A stretch of DNA of 64,000 nt from Nautilus pompilius (taxonomy: Eukaryota > Mollusca > Cephalopoda > Nautilida > Nautilidae). Position 1 is the stretch's first letter. Each line of letters opens with the position of its first letter. Under the pieces are notes generated by a model. The model saw only the letters and a program-made list of their open reading frames with translations, had not been told where the DNA came from and made no database searches. Where the stretch lies: contig JACATO010000631.1 in NCBI GenBank assembly GCA_018389105.1, positions 1-64,000 of the forward strand. Reading direction: 5' to 3'. A program made the translations under genes and the position numbers. Shown one piece after another: positions 23,293-36,339 of the stretch.

Positions 23293-25405
23293 GAGGTGGA
23301 GTCGCCAAACCGGAGATCTGAGAGCTAATGTTTTCTTTTCAAACTATCACAGCACGCAACAGCAATAGAAGGCATCCTATTTAGTAAAAAAATAAATAAA
23401 TAAGCACAGTCCGTTCACGGTAGAATTTGCTAATAAGTTCCATACTTTTAACTGGCCGGCCGCATCGTAAGGATGTGATGTTCTTCGAGATATAGTTTTC
23501 ACCTCAGCAATAACGTTTTGAAAGTTATCTCCAAATATTATTATTTAAAAAAAAAAAACTAAATAGAAATTGCACCTGTTCTTTCTTTTAATTTGTATCT
23601 CATCTTTCTAACTTAAGATATACAAAAAAAAAAATAAAAATACTTTCACAAAACTGGTATTTCTGGTTAAAACCGGTCAGTATCGCCATAGGAAAACTTA
23701 CCACTTTATATTTTCCTTTTTTTTCTCACATTTAATTCAAATTTTCCTTTTTTCATATAATAAAAGAAAACTCAACATCGCTTTGTGAAATAACTCGCCT
23801 GAAAATCGAGTTTCAAAGAAACAATAGTTCGGTGTTAATCTAAATGCGAAGATAACAGTGGTAGTCAGCCAGTGGTTACCGCCCTTGCATGTTTAATGAC
23901 GTCAAGAAAAAAATGCCATTTTTCTGCCTGGGTGGCTATTGGACGAATGGCTACGTTGCGACCCAGTCAAGATATCGCAATTATCCAGATCTTCTCGCAA
24001 CCTTGTGTTCCGTACGCGAAGATCATTAAAAAAAAAAAAAAAAAAAAGATAGTGTGAAATGGCTGTTTGGAGAGAGAAAAGAAAACAAAGAGACATAGGC
24101 GCTCTCTCGCTGCGGGTCTTCTAACGTTATCGAACTACCGGGTTATCTGATACCGAAGGGTACAAACTCAGACCTGTTCTGCAGTCGCTGGTCTCTCTCT
24201 TCCCGTATCCGCACATCGACCGTAGCGTGGCACCGATTTTGATAAGCGCCAGAGACAAACCGAAATTAGATCAACCGCGCGGGAAGTCGTCACGGAGTCT
24301 TTGGATGAGCTCAATGGCCGTGCATGGCGGCGATGTTTGACGACACCGAACGGTCGGTCGCGGGTGCCAGGCTGTGATGACGCAATTCAAGTTTTCCCTC
24401 TACCTCGCGTTCAGAATTGCATGGTGCTCTCTTCCTAAACATCTCGGGGGGTAATAAAACACCTTTAAAATTAATCTTTTATTTGAAAAGATTTGCCAGA
24501 TGTGGTATTTTGGTTGGTGTGGAGACAACGATTTTATGAATTTTCTTAGCGAATGCTGAAATGAAGCGAAGTTTTCGATGTTAAAGTATACATTCCCTGT
24601 ACCAAATACAGCGCCCTCTGTTGTCTAAATAACTGTTACTCTCACACACCACACGATATGTTCCAACCAAATGATTCTGCATGGGGAAAAACACTTTTTT
24701 CTGAATTATCATTATTGTTGTTTTTATGTATTTTATGTATTATGAAAATAATAATAGTGCATCGATATTTGCTAAAAATTTTAATCTTTAACTATTTTTC
24801 CTTGATGACTTTTAAGAGAAGGACTGCTTAAATTTGCCTTATTTCTATTGTTATTTTTTTCTTTCCATTATTGAAATACATTGTAATGTTTTCTCGCATG
24901 ATTTCGAGAAAATGTGGAGCAAAATGCTTTCTATTTGTTTTTTTTTTTCCTTTCCAAATACTTTGGGACAACGTAATGTATAACTATTTTGTTGTTGTTG
25001 TCTTTTACACTTGGAATTTGTATGCATTATTTATTATACTTTCATCTGCTTTATTTATTGAGTGATTCTGAGATATTGTCTGCTAAAGATCTGTTTCGTA
25101 TTTTGAAAGTAGGCTAATGAGAACATTTTTTCTTCTTCTTTGGCTCGGCTGTAGTCCCTGGAGATTTTAATCATCCCTCCGTTCTTCTACATCAGTCCCC
25201 ACTGACCTCGCCAACCTGAACAGATTGCTTCATGTTCCATCATTCTGAAGAAGAGACGAATAAGATTAGAATAGCCACGGTTCTGACTTGTTAATATCAG
25301 TTCAGTTCTGACCGAACTGGTGTCGTGTGGCTTGTTTCATAAATCCTTGTCCTGACAGTGACCAACAGCCATTCCTTCTCCCCCCCCCAACTGCGTCGCC
25401 GCGCG
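23293..25405. other. Gene-free stretch
   Basis: AT-rich except for a GC-richer block at 24090-24420. A solitary TGACGTCA lies at 23897-23904 and a poly-A tract at 24028-24046. Nothing supported as a gene. Confidence 0.45.
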
Positions 25406-25408
25406 CAC

Positions 25409-25441
<33 letters not shown>

Positions 25442-25451
25442 GCACGCACAC
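25406..25451 (+). repeat. (CA)n microsatellite
   Basis: A CA/CG-CA run. A 158-residue frame that crosses it (25358-25834) has no recognisable domain. Confidence 0.93.
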
Positions 25452-27089
25452 AAAAGAACGGCCATTTATCATTTAAGCTGATGGATATCGCAGTGATCAC
25501 GGAACGTCACGTGACAGTGGGCCACGAGATTGACTTCTCTTGGAAACCAGGGACCATCTCACATGCGTCAAAGACATTTAACGTCGATTTACGTTTAGAT
25601 TATTCTCAATTGTCCTGCAATACGACAATTAATGCTGTTGGAATGGGAAAAAAGGGGTGGGGGGTAATCATGTGTCGTTTAAACTATACAAGATGGCGAG
25701 AGGAAGAACACTGTCAGCTAAAACTGATGGCGCTACCATTCCTGTATATTTTTTGGGGGAAAAAAGTAAATTATGTTTATTTTTTGCTAAATTTGAAGGC
25801 GAACCGATGGTGTTTGGTCAATAGAAAATGGTGAGAGGACTCGCCGTTCATTTCTGGACAAAGACTGATTTAAGAGAAAGAAGAACCGACAGTAAAAGAG
25901 GTGTGGATCGGGACCGTAAACGTTAGCTTCCGGTTACAGTCTTTCTTTCTGACTGTTTCGCGTACTTATCGCGTTGTGCGTGACGCGGTGTCTTATTTGC
26001 CCGCCTATCATGGAATCCGTGACGGATCATTAGCTGAGCTACCCTGACGTTCCTGCCCCTGCGGTTAGTGGCTCCGTGATCTCGGTGTTTGGAAATCGCT
26101 TCGGTGAGAGCTAACTAAACCGTCAAGCATCTTGTTATCCATCTGCTTACTGCTTCTTAAAACAGCAGAAGTACTCCAAAAAATCCAGCAACTAAAGTTA
26201 CGATGAGAGCAAAACCCTATACGCTATTTACTGATTTACATTTCATATGACAACTAAACGGTGATTCATAAGTTGAGGAAGCTTGATAATGAATTCGGAG
26301 GCGCTATCGATTAGTCAGTATTTTAGAATATTCGTCCAGGTAAAGTAGCAACGCTGCACAACGATCTAGTGATCAATTAAGTTTCTAAATTTATATCCCA
26401 TAATTTCACTCTCTGGCCAATCACCGGAACTGCATATATGAACTCCATAGGTTGTTTATTAGATTTCGAAGTTTCTCCTACAACCGTCATGTACAGATTT
26501 GACTTCTCGGCAATTATTACGCTATAATTTCGGTTGCAACTCATTATTACCTGTATAATTTTACTCCTCAAACGGCTATTAAATCTGTGAATGTCTCTTT
26601 TATATTATTTATAATGTCTCCCTTTGTTAATCTAAATGCAAATGTTTTACATACAAGCATTAGATTCAAACGTTATTGCACACATAACTTTCAACAGAAC
26701 ACTTATTATACGATTTTAATACTCCCAGTCACTATATTAGGGTTATAGGAATATATTAAAGCTGATCGGGGGGGAGAGGGGCAGGTTATAATTGCCTTTT
26801 TTAAAGTTATGTTTCCGTTTATAAACCGGTTGTTAGGGTTAGTATTATTAACTGGTTGCTGCTAATTCATTTTGCCTGCCCACGATACTGCTACAGAAGT
26901 GTTTTTCTGTTGGCCAACCGCCTATATGTTTGACTCCTTCATAATTACGTACCCTTCCCCTCTCACCTCCGCCAACTTTTGTGTGCGTTTGTGCTTTTGT
27001 TGCTTGTTACCGACAGAAAAGTAAATTAAGTTTATTGATAGATTGAAACGACTTCCTCCATATATCTCGCTAAAGGGAGATAACTTAAA

Positions 27090-27091
<2 letters not shown>
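25452..27091. other. Gene-free stretch
   Basis: No coding, RNA or mobile-element signal that I can support. Composition drifts from moderate GC to AT-rich, with a poly-G stretch near 26769. Confidence 0.45.

Positions 27092-27122
<31 letters not shown>
27092..27122 (+). repeat. (CA)n microsatellite
   Basis: A pure CA run. The Cys/Val-rich antisense frames here are artefacts. Confidence 0.93.
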
Positions 27123-27124
<2 letters not shown>

Positions 27125-27401
27125 CCTCCCATGCTGTACCCGCGCCACAGGTTCCAGCTGTGATTGGAACAAGGGGTTTGTGAGGAAAGTACTTAAACCT
27201 CTAATTTCCCTGTTCACGATTCAGCGGTTCGTCCTCGTCAGATTTAATTAAGAGCAAGCGATCTGATGTCAGCATCGTTACCGTGCGCCGGCTTATGTTA
27301 GAAGTTAACCGGAGTGCCAACGCTATTTGCGCGATTGTCCGGCTTGAGTGGTGATCTGATTGAAGAGATCTCGTCACACCTACGGGAAGTCAGATAATGT
27401 A

Positions 27402-27437
<36 letters not shown>
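27402..27437 (+). repeat. (TA)n(GA)n microsatellite
   Basis: A TA run passes directly into a GA run, just upstream of a small fold-back element. Confidence 0.9.
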
Positions 27438-27446
27438 TAGTATAAT

Positions 27447-27570
27447 AGCCACCTTTTATCCCTTTTCTGAGGGTTGCATAGCTCAGTGGATAACTAATTT
27501 AGCAAATGGCTTCTTTATGAGCGCATATTAGAGCCTGCCAGGTTTTGACCGCGCGCCATAAAAGGTGGCT
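27447..27570 (+). mobile_element. Small fold-back element with tRNA-like core
   Basis: Perfect 13 bp inverted repeats, AGCCACCTTTTAT at 27447-27459 and ATAAAAGGTGGCT at 27558-27570, enclose about 98 bp. The core from 27472 reads GGTTGCATAGCTCAGTGGAT, a good match to a tRNA 5' end with A box, and ends GCCAGGTTTTGACC, a weak B box. A tRNA-derived short element with inverted ends, or a chance pairing around a tRNA pseudogene, are both possible. Confidence 0.5.
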
Positions 27571-30560
27571 GCGAAATCGATAGGTGAACAATACATCTAA
27601 GAAGTGGTCCATCCCAGTGAAGCTGAGCCGAGGTGACTCGCTGCACCGTTTCCCATTGAACGAGATTTAATGATGCGAATGTGTCTTTCCCGCTTTTCCG
27701 CGTTCAGAACCGCGAGTTTCCTCTCCTCCACCCGGCCCGGCCCTTTCTCGCTGTAAGGTGCGACATTTCTCTCTCTCTCTTTCTCTTTGCCCAGCGTGAA
27801 ATTGTAGTCAATTTATTCCTATTCATAACAACAACAACAAAAAACACATACACACACATAACACAGAGGTAAACCCGTCCACGGGCGCAGCCTTTTTATC
27901 CAATTAACTCGAGTCATGGCGGAATCTGCTGTGCGCCAGGGCGCCGCTTTACGAACCGCGGCCTCCTTTTTTTTTTTTTTTTTTCCAGACGATTCATCAC
28001 AGATGTCGGAAGAGCGCGCGCGCGGGGGGGGGGGGGGGGGGAGTTGCGAGAGAGAAAACGCCAAAGTCAATTAGGCGTGACTCGGCATTCGAATGCGTTC
28101 CAAACAAAGAGAAAGTGTGCAAACATCGAGGGGAGCGCGAGAGTGTCTGTTGAGAAACGGGGGTGGGGAAGTAGCCGTTTGTGTGGAGGAGAGGCGATCG
28201 ACGGTCGCGATCCAAGTCGTCGTCCCCACCCCCCCCAAAAAGACTTAAGCTGGGAATGCTGTTTCATCTGTTTACTCATCCCGACAGCTAGCCGCCGGGC
28301 TGTACTTCTCCGGGCAGTTCGCTGACCTTTCGACCTCCGCGGATCATCGAGCGGCCGGCAGGGGGAGCTTTTCTTCGCGTGGGAGGTGAACAGACCGGAA
28401 GAGCTGTTTCGACGACTTCGTTTCTCGCGCAAACGTGGTTCCTCAGCGACTCGGGAGAGGGCGCGGGGAATCGTAATCCACGCGAGAATGGTTTGCCTTC
28501 GTCCTCTCACTTCGAGGACGACTCTAAAAACCAAAGTGGCGCCTGTTTTCTGCCCGATTGTCTTTAACCCTTTGATGTGTTCACTCCCGTTCTGTTGTTT
28601 AACGTGCAAGCAGCATTTTTCTTTTACTGAATGCGAGCGGTGTCTCCCTGTACAGGCCACGTGCGCTGTTAAAAGGTAGTGCTGCGATTTTACGGCGAAA
28701 ACAACCGGAACCTGCCACAGCGTTTATTTCCGGTCGTCGCCTGTTGCTGGCTGTCGTTAAGGCTGACTGCCGCTATCCGCGCTAACTAACTAATCTCGCC
28801 ACATTAATTAGCCACGGGGGGGGGGAGTTGCAAAGTTCTTCCACGCCAGTGTAGAAACGCGGTCGAAATCCACGTACTTTCAACAAACAGCGGCTCCACT
28901 GCTACTCTCCACGTCTACTGTGAATTTACGAACAGAATTGCTCTTCGTGTCCAGCCAGGATCGTTAGTTCATTCAGATGCCACAAGGCGGCGCGAAGTCA
29001 CCATCAGTGCAGGGATATGTCTAGCGAAAGCGATTTTCGACCTGTTATCATCAACGAATACCGATGGACCCTTAATCAAACGCGGTTTTATGCTTTTGCC
29101 GCTCAAGAAGGATTTACTTGTAAACGGTTTAGCCGAGTTATAATTATGGGTCCTATTATTTTGAATTGTTCATAGCCCGGAAACGTGTAAAATCCCCGTT
29201 CAATCGTCTATCGCCTTAACTAAGCAAATTTTTTTTTTTTTTTTTAAACTGTACTTACTGGATGCTTTACTATGCTGAACCGGTAATTTATATCCAAGAT
29301 ATTACAAACAGCAAAAGCTTTTAAACTTTATCTTAAAATAAGTCTCTTCGCATTCTCGTCTACACTGAAACTCGGTATGGTATTGATGGGCGTCGGCAGG
29401 GGTCGCTGAGAAGACCCACTGAAGTAAGGGGGCCAGGCGGTATTCAGAACTTCTAGTCCAAAACCTAACTAGAGTGAATGAAGCGAGACGCGTGGCAAAG
29501 AGAATGCATCGAATCATTTATTATATTTTAATTTTTAATAAAGGAAACACAAAAGGGGTTTTGTGGAAACCTGGTAGTCAACATTTCTGTGAAAAAAATT
29601 AGCAACGGCCGGCTGTGACGAGGACTATACGGCGTCTGGCAGAGACCTCGTTTTCAAACTAACCCTGCCGTCGCCAGAAATGATAAATAGGATGAACTCG
29701 CCACGGCCGCGTGCAACTTGGAAAATAATTTCCGCATGTCTTGTGCTGGCGGAGACTGTCTGGGATTCCGGATGGAAGGGGGAGAGAGCCGACGCCGATC
29801 AAGACCAAAGCCTCCTCTCAGTCTGGCTCCACGCTCTCGTAGTTGTTGTCCGGACAAAAGAGCTTCACAGAGAACTGATCTACCACGGACGTCTTTTTTT
29901 CTTTCTTTCTTTTCTTCCCCTTTCTTTAGAATTCTAAAAATTCTTTGCTCGCTCCGTGTTAATCGTCTGTTTACCTGGTGCCGTTCGTCGAGATTAATGA
30001 TTTTCCAAAACACTGATGCAGGTGACTGAAGAAGGTCATCCCGTATTCTCAAAGACAAACCAATGCCCATTCTTTCTTCTTCTCTTCCCCAATTAGAAAG
30101 AAATACACGGAGGAAGACCGGAAAGTTGTTGGTGAAATGTTATCTCCATAAAGGGTCAGTTCGGAAAATGACCCGTCGCGCTTCTGGTGGCACCTGATCC
30201 AAACAATGGACCTACGTTTCGGTTATCCTCCTTCCCCTGTCGCTTTTATCTGGGGGAGGGTGGACGTCTAATTCAGTCCGTCTCCTTGTGAAGCTCAGGT
30301 TTGGACTAACATCACATTTTTTACCATTTGAAGACAAAAACGAAACGCTACAGTTAGAAATATGTCTGTAAGGGGTTCTGAGACGACTGCTTCCAGGAGA
30401 CCAGGAGAGAAGTTCGCGCTTTCCCATTTGTTGCCATTTTAAATGGAGATAATCTGCGAAACAACTGATTGCATCTGTACATCAGAAAGACAGACAATAG
30501 AAAATCCATCTGGATGAATAACTGAAGTTTAATACAAAATATATACACGAAAAACCTCTC
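27571..30560. other. Gene-free CpG-rich stretch
   Basis: One of the GC- and CpG-richest parts of the window, with poly-G (28025-28040), poly-C and poly-T tracts. Long frames on both strands at 28067-28679 and 29654-30070 overlap antisense and show no known motif. Unmethylated CpG-rich regulatory DNA is one reading; no exon could be recognised. Confidence 0.4.
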
Positions 30561-30862
30561 CAGTCTCTCTCATACACATATAAACATTAGTATGCAGACA
30601 AATGCCAAATACTCTCTCTCTCTCTCTCCATCTCCATCTCCCCCCTCTCTCTCTCTCTTTTCATCTCTCTCATCTCTCTCTCTCTCTCTGCCCCTCTCTC
30701 TCTCTCCATCTCCATCCCCTCTCTCTCTCTCGCTCCATCTCTCTTTCTTTCTCCATCTTTCTCCATCTCTCTCATACAAACGTAAATATATAAACATTAG
30801 TATGCAGACAAACATCATATTTTCCTTCTCTTTCGCTCACACATAAATATTTATATACAGAC
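30561..30862 (+). repeat. Compound CT array within direct repeats
   Basis: (CT)n with CCATCT interruptions (30613-30775) lies between copies of a non-simple block sharing AAACATTAGTATGCAGACAA at about 30581 and 30793. A third, decayed copy is near 30846. The array therefore seems to have grown inside a larger tandem duplication. Frames in both directions are low-complexity. Confidence 0.85.
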
Positions 30863-31881
30863 AAACTACGTGTTTCCAGTCTCTCCCTCTGTTTATAATG
30901 ATTCCCCCGTCCAAATCTGCCATAAATCATTCGCGTCTTCCCCATATAAAAGCCTGGCTCTCAAATTACCATAATCGCCACTGGGCACACGACCGTCTGG
31001 ACGGCAACACGGCTCGGCCTGCTCACATTAACCAAGGCCCCGTACGAGAAATGCTCATAGGTATCGTCTGAAGTGCTGAGTGAACCCGTAAATTCTACGC
31101 TGTTCGGCAACATTAACATTCAACAGGAGCGCATTCGTTCCATTGTTATGTGGCTTCTGATTTAGTTAGATAAACGCCTTTCTCGCTTCAGCGGACCGGC
31201 CATTACGGGCTCCCCCTCCCTCCGGTTGCATTTCGCACGTAAACCCCTGCACCTCTGTTGGGGGGGGGGGTTGGATGACTGCTACCGATGGCTGCTCGGT
31301 ACTTACTCCTCTGACTCGGGTTGCGGAGGGGGAAGAGTTTTGAGTAAAAGGGACATAACTCGCTATTCCGTTGTGTGTGGGTGTGTGTGTTGTGAAGCAA
31401 CTGTTGTCAGATAACCCTTGGAGGATGATCCGGGAGAGATGGAGAACGAAACAGCCCGGCGCAAAAAGTAATTAAAATCATTTTGTTGCATAAGTTTGAC
31501 TGGGATAAATTATTGCGGTTTTATTTCAATTCCAATTTAATTTTTAATGCGTTTTAATAAAATTGAATAAATGTAATAAATGAACAGCGGCCACTGAAGA
31601 AATAGTCGTGAGGGGCCAGAAATCGGCCGTGGAGGAGTGGAGGGGGGGGACACGAGGGTAAATCTGTTCAAATGAATGTCGGTTAAACGTGAGCAGCGAT
31701 CTACAGGAACGAGAAGAGGCAAAAACAGAGAAAACGAACGATGAAGACTAAGCGGCCGGGACGAACAGAGCTCAGCATCTCTCCGGCTACATACAGTCTG
31801 TCAGCCGCTGGAACCCTCGTTAGTTTGGGGTCACTTTGTCTTGTTTATTACCTCAGCAATCTCTCCCTTTTTTATCGTCTC
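30863..31881. other. Gene-free stretch
   Basis: Mixed GC-rich sequence with a poly-G run at 31260-31270. No coding segment was recognised. Confidence 0.45.
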
Positions 31882-32062
31882 GGCACGTGTGTGTGAGGGG
31901 CCCGTGCGTGTGTGTGCGTGAGGGGCCCGCGGGAAGAGTCAGTGCATGTGTACGTAGGGGTTTGTGCATCTGTGTGCGGGGAGAGTCTTGCGTGCGTGTG
32001 TAGGGTCTGTACATGTGGTAGGGGGTCTGGTGTATGTTCTAGGGGTCTGTGTATGTGTGTGA
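31882..32062 (+). repeat. Degenerate GT-rich minisatellite
   Basis: Units of about 25-30 bp contain GTGTGTGCGTGAGGGGCCC or the variant GTATGTGT-AGGGGTCTG. Copies diverge progressively to the right. An 82-residue Val/Cys-rich frame across it is an artefact. Confidence 0.6.
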
Positions 32063-33280
32063 AACAGACTGCATCGTTTTCTTTCTTTTCTAATTTTCTT
32101 AGATTTTTTTTTATTTGTTTGTTTTCGTTCTGTATTTTATCCCTTTTTGTGTCGTTGTGATCCGTTCCCTTTTATTTATGTCGAGCCCCCTTTCCCCCTA
32201 ATAGTCTGCGTAATCGGATTTTTCTCGTCTTTCTGGTTTTTTTTTTTTTAATGTCTCGGTCTGCTCGTTGTAGTCGTTGTCTCACTCTGCCACCCGCAGT
32301 GATGTCTAGTTAGTTCAGGGAGGACCCCTTCTGCACCCTTGTACTACGCCGCAGTTCGCCAACGGTACGTCTCGCCCCAGTAGAACGCCACGTCTGCACC
32401 ACATAGCCTCTCCCCCATCCCAGCCCCGCCAGAGCCCGTACACCACAGCGACGTTAACCTCAGAGGGAGGGAAGAACGTCTCCCCGTGGAGAGCCCAAGA
32501 AGCGTCGCCCCCTCAGCCGTCAGGGAAGGCTGGCGCCGTCACGGCTCGGCGCCCACTCGTTCACCGGCCGCTTAGAATCAAGGTGGAGCTCGTGAAGGCG
32601 TTTAAATGTTGGGATGCTGTGGTTGGTGGGCATCCACGTGTCCCTAATAAAAGGGGGGGCGACGGCACCATTGGAATTAAACGCATTTCGGCGACTGTAC
32701 TTTCACCGGCCAGAAGGCCGTGAGACCCGTCCAACGGATGTGCGAAACAGCGGCTTCTAGAATAGTTTAATTAATGTACGAAACAGAGGCTGGCTTGCTT
32801 CCAAGATCAATGTATCAAGTTAGGTCGAGTTAAATAAATTTAAAAAAAAACAACAACAACAACCAGAATACAGTTAAACCACCGCCATATTTATGAATTT
32901 TGTGCGGGATATTCGCCAGAGCTCCGTCGGTCTTCTGAACGGGATGCCCTTCTCACTAGAAGGACCTGTTGCTATGTGGTCTTTAACCGTTCGATATGGC
33001 GCCCTGAGCGTTATCGGGCGCGAACGAATTTGAAATGGCCGCCAATAAAGCCAGCGTGTCGTGAGAGTTTCCCTTCAGCGCGGATTTACCCTGTAATCCA
33101 GTAATGGGTTCTGATTTGTAGTTGGCATTGGGCTAACCTGACCCGGCGTAACCCCGATTTTAACACCGCCGGAAGTCCTACCAGCCGCCATTAATGCCGG
33201 ACGGCGGCCGTTTCAAGTGAAGCGCTCGCTCGCCAGTAATCGCGGCGACGGCGGACGAAAAGAATGGCGTTCGGTCGGGC
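32063..33280. other. Gene-free CpG-rich stretch
   Basis: GC-rich from about 32280, with motifs such as ATGGCGCC and AATGGCCGCC but no supported exon. Short frames only. Confidence 0.45.
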
Positions 33281-33569
33281 GGTACGCGAGGACATCTTTG
33301 CTAAGGTTTTGGGTGGGCGTTCCCCCGTGCCGTGAAGAATACCGCCAACGACGACAGTTCCGCCGCCTAGCGTTCTGACGGTGAACGAAGGGGAAAGATA
33401 ACCCTTCTTTCTGGTGAGCTCGCTCGGTACGCGAGGACATCTTTGCTAAGGTTGGGGTGGCGGTTCCCCCGTGCCGTGAAGAATACCGCCAACGACGACA
33501 GTTCCGCCGCCTAGCGTTCTGACCGTGAACGAAGGGGAAAGATAACCCTTCTTTCTGGTGAGCTCGCTC
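33281..33569 (+). repeat. Tandem duplication of a 145 bp CpG-rich unit
   Basis: GGTACGCGAGGACATCTTTG starts copy 1 at 33281 and copy 2 at 33426. The two copies differ by a handful of changes, mainly in the GTTTTGGGTGGGCG stretch. Both end in GGTGAGCTCGCTC. High identity implies a recent duplication or an assembly artefact. Confidence 0.95.
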
Positions 33570-36339
33570 ATTAAAGTTTATTATAAAATACGACTGTTTT
33601 AATTATTATTAGTTAACGGAAATGCGGTTTTTTTTTTCCTTTAAAATCAAAATAATATTTTTAAAAAATTTGATTTCCTATAAAATGTCACTTTGAGAGT
33701 TTTGGCATCCATTGGTAAGGTGGTTTCCGTTCCTGCCCCTGGCGTCCGGCATGTAACCCCCGTAGAGCTGTTGCCGTGAAATGTGTATTGGTTTGTTTTA
33801 TCAAATTAATTTTTGTTGTTCTTTTTTTTCTTTTTTGTACGAGAATGGTAGATGTCTGTAAGTATACGGTAAAGTTACCCCTGATCGGCTTCAGTAAACA
33901 ACTAGGGGATAAGTGGTGCGTTGACCGGACTAGCCCGAGCCGCGGACCGACCACTCCCAAATAGAAGCGGAAGTAAAGTACCCGGCTGCTCTCTGCGTGC
34001 AGCGACAGGTGCGGACAAAATAGCAACATCTGACCTCGTATAGTCTCCCTACTTCGCTTCTGCTCCCTGTCGTGGCGGTTTATAAAAGGGGGGTCCGCCG
34101 AGAAGAAGGTTCCAACAGGAGAGACGTTCATTGCCGTAATAGATGCGGAGACAGTCGGCAAAGATGGGGCGGGGCCAAAACTCGACTGCTCCCTACCTGA
34201 TCTTGAGAGGAACAGTATACAGTATTTGAGTATCTTAGACCTCACCCTCTCCCCACCGGTCAATCCGGCGGTGTTCGGTATCGTCCGAGAACGAGGCTGG
34301 TCGTGATTTGAGTAACTTGGATGGGGGACAACGGTTTCTTAGTAGTCATCTCCATGGTAACGCATACCGTCCAACGTAGAGATTAGCACCCTGCTACCTA
34401 AAAGTAGGGAGGTCGATCTATAGGGGTGGCGGGGGGGGGGGGAGAACAACCAGGGCTTCCGCCTCGGGTCTCCTGGGCTCGGGGAGGGGGCGGCGGGGAA
34501 AAAGGGAGCGGAACCGACCCTTTCGTCACAAAGATCCCAGCATTCAGAGGTTTTCAGATGTAAGATCTACCTGGATGATCGGGTCCGTGTGTCTGTCTCA
34601 GAGATCGATCAATGGCCGGACCCGAAGATTTCTTTACGGCTTCCTTCATTAATGGAGGTGGGAAAAGGTACATATACAACCAAGGTCCGTCCACCCGTGA
34701 GCAGAATGAAATGGAAACCCGCCACCAGTTCCTGATTTCTGATTAAATATAAACACCTTTCGCTAGTTACAGGTGAGAGGAATGGGGTGTGGAGCTCCTG
34801 GCTGCTTGTCGCTTATTCCATTCCTTTGCTGGTGTTTTCATTGACATAAAATAAAAACTAATTTAAGAATTGAGATGAAAACCTTCAGATTTCTTTTATT
34901 ATTACTGTTAATTTATTAATTTATTAACTAATCTATTTAATTCTATTTCATATCCAGTGTTGTCCTCTAGGTTCTATATTTTTATTAAAATTTTCATTTC
35001 CCACTAAAAGCAGAAGCATCATCATCCAGGGAGACTGATCAATTCTCCCTCGTAGTGTTCTTTCATCACAGACTTTTCTTACAACTTTCTAAATTCATTA
35101 GTGCCATATCAAACAAGATACGAAGCAGTAAATTCTAATAACCTATTCATTCCTTTATTCTAAAGACCATGCAGTTTTCTAATATTTAATTTAAATAACT
35201 AGATTTATAAGCATACGTCTTTTTTCTTCTTCTTCAAAGAGCTATAGATTTTCCTCCATTGTCTAATTCTCTTTTATCTCCCTTTTATGGCAGCCATATT
35301 GATTCGCCATCCTAGAGACAATACTCGGAAAGTCGGGGTTTTTCTAAAAGTTCTTTAACCATTAGTATACAGAGTTTGGTATTGATTAAGGAGTAAATGA
35401 GTACTCAAGTGCTTTCTGTATGGGTCAGAAAGGGGGGAAAAAATAATAATTTCTTCTCTTTCAAAGCCTGAACAACGTTGCATATTCGTCGTAATTACAT
35501 GGTGTCGGGATAATCAAGAAAGGCTGTTTTTAAAATCCGGAATGTCGCGATTCCGGCATACAACAAACTATTAGCTACGTTTCGCAGAAGCTCATAGTTT
35601 TAGCAGAATTTCTCTTATATTATTATTCTTTTTAATATCATTCATCTGAAGAAAAATATAAATAAAACGTACATTAAAATTTTTTGAGAAACTATTCATA
35701 CAGACTTTTTTGTCGTGGAATGGAAATCAAGCCAGTTTTAATTGATGCAACCTTTTGCATTAGTCATAGATCTTGTCTGTCTGTTTGTTTTTGGTCTATA
35801 ATAATTTTTTTATTAAAAATGTTAAAATAATGAATAAAACCATTCTGATGACTTTATTAGATCACTTAGCTTACTGCCTGCAGAATTTAATCCAAACGAG
35901 GCTGGTTCGTGTGATAAAAACACTAGTTTATATCGCGGATGCACACAACGTATTTTCCCCAAGCCAGACACATAGGCGGCGCCACTTTTCTGCTGAATGA
36001 CTAACACTGGTAGCGTTGATGTGCTTCAGATGACTACCCGTGATGCAAGTTCCAGAGAGAGATGGGGGAACTCCTTTCACTAAGGAGAAGTTTAACTTTC
36101 CCGAAATTCGTCTCAGACTTGCAGCATCGTTCGGCGACGATATCCACACGGAAGAAAAAAACACTACGTATGCCTAGTATATAAGAGGGGGGGGTGGGGG
36201 AAGTACTTGCAAGGTAGAGAATCCGATATCAGTGATCTGAATGTGTTGAATTGAGCAGCACAGAGACCTTACACGAGCATAACCGACGAAAGTCGGCGAT
36301 GTAATGATCGATGAAAAGGCAAACAAAAACTACCAAAAT
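33570..36339. other. Gene-free stretch
   Basis: GC-rich to about 34600 and AT-rich after that. A 191-codon antisense frame (33688-34263) lacks any recognisable domain and runs through low-complexity Lys/Thr sequence. Nothing else was supported. Confidence 0.45.

Noticed and set aside
22469..23308. 279-codon minus-strand frame
   Set aside because: Entirely Ser/Leu/His/Thr low complexity from the GA/GT minisatellite.
25358..25834. 158-codon plus-strand frame
   Set aside because: Begins in poly-C and a CA repeat, and the remainder has no recognisable domain or splice context.
28067..28660. 197-codon minus-strand frame in CpG-rich DNA
   Set aside because: Arg/Ser-rich composition, overlapping frames on the other strand, no motif; GC-rich DNA yields such frames by chance.
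33688..34263. 191-codon minus-strand frame
   Set aside because: No recognisable domain, ends in Lys/Thr low complexity, and no supporting splice or family signal.
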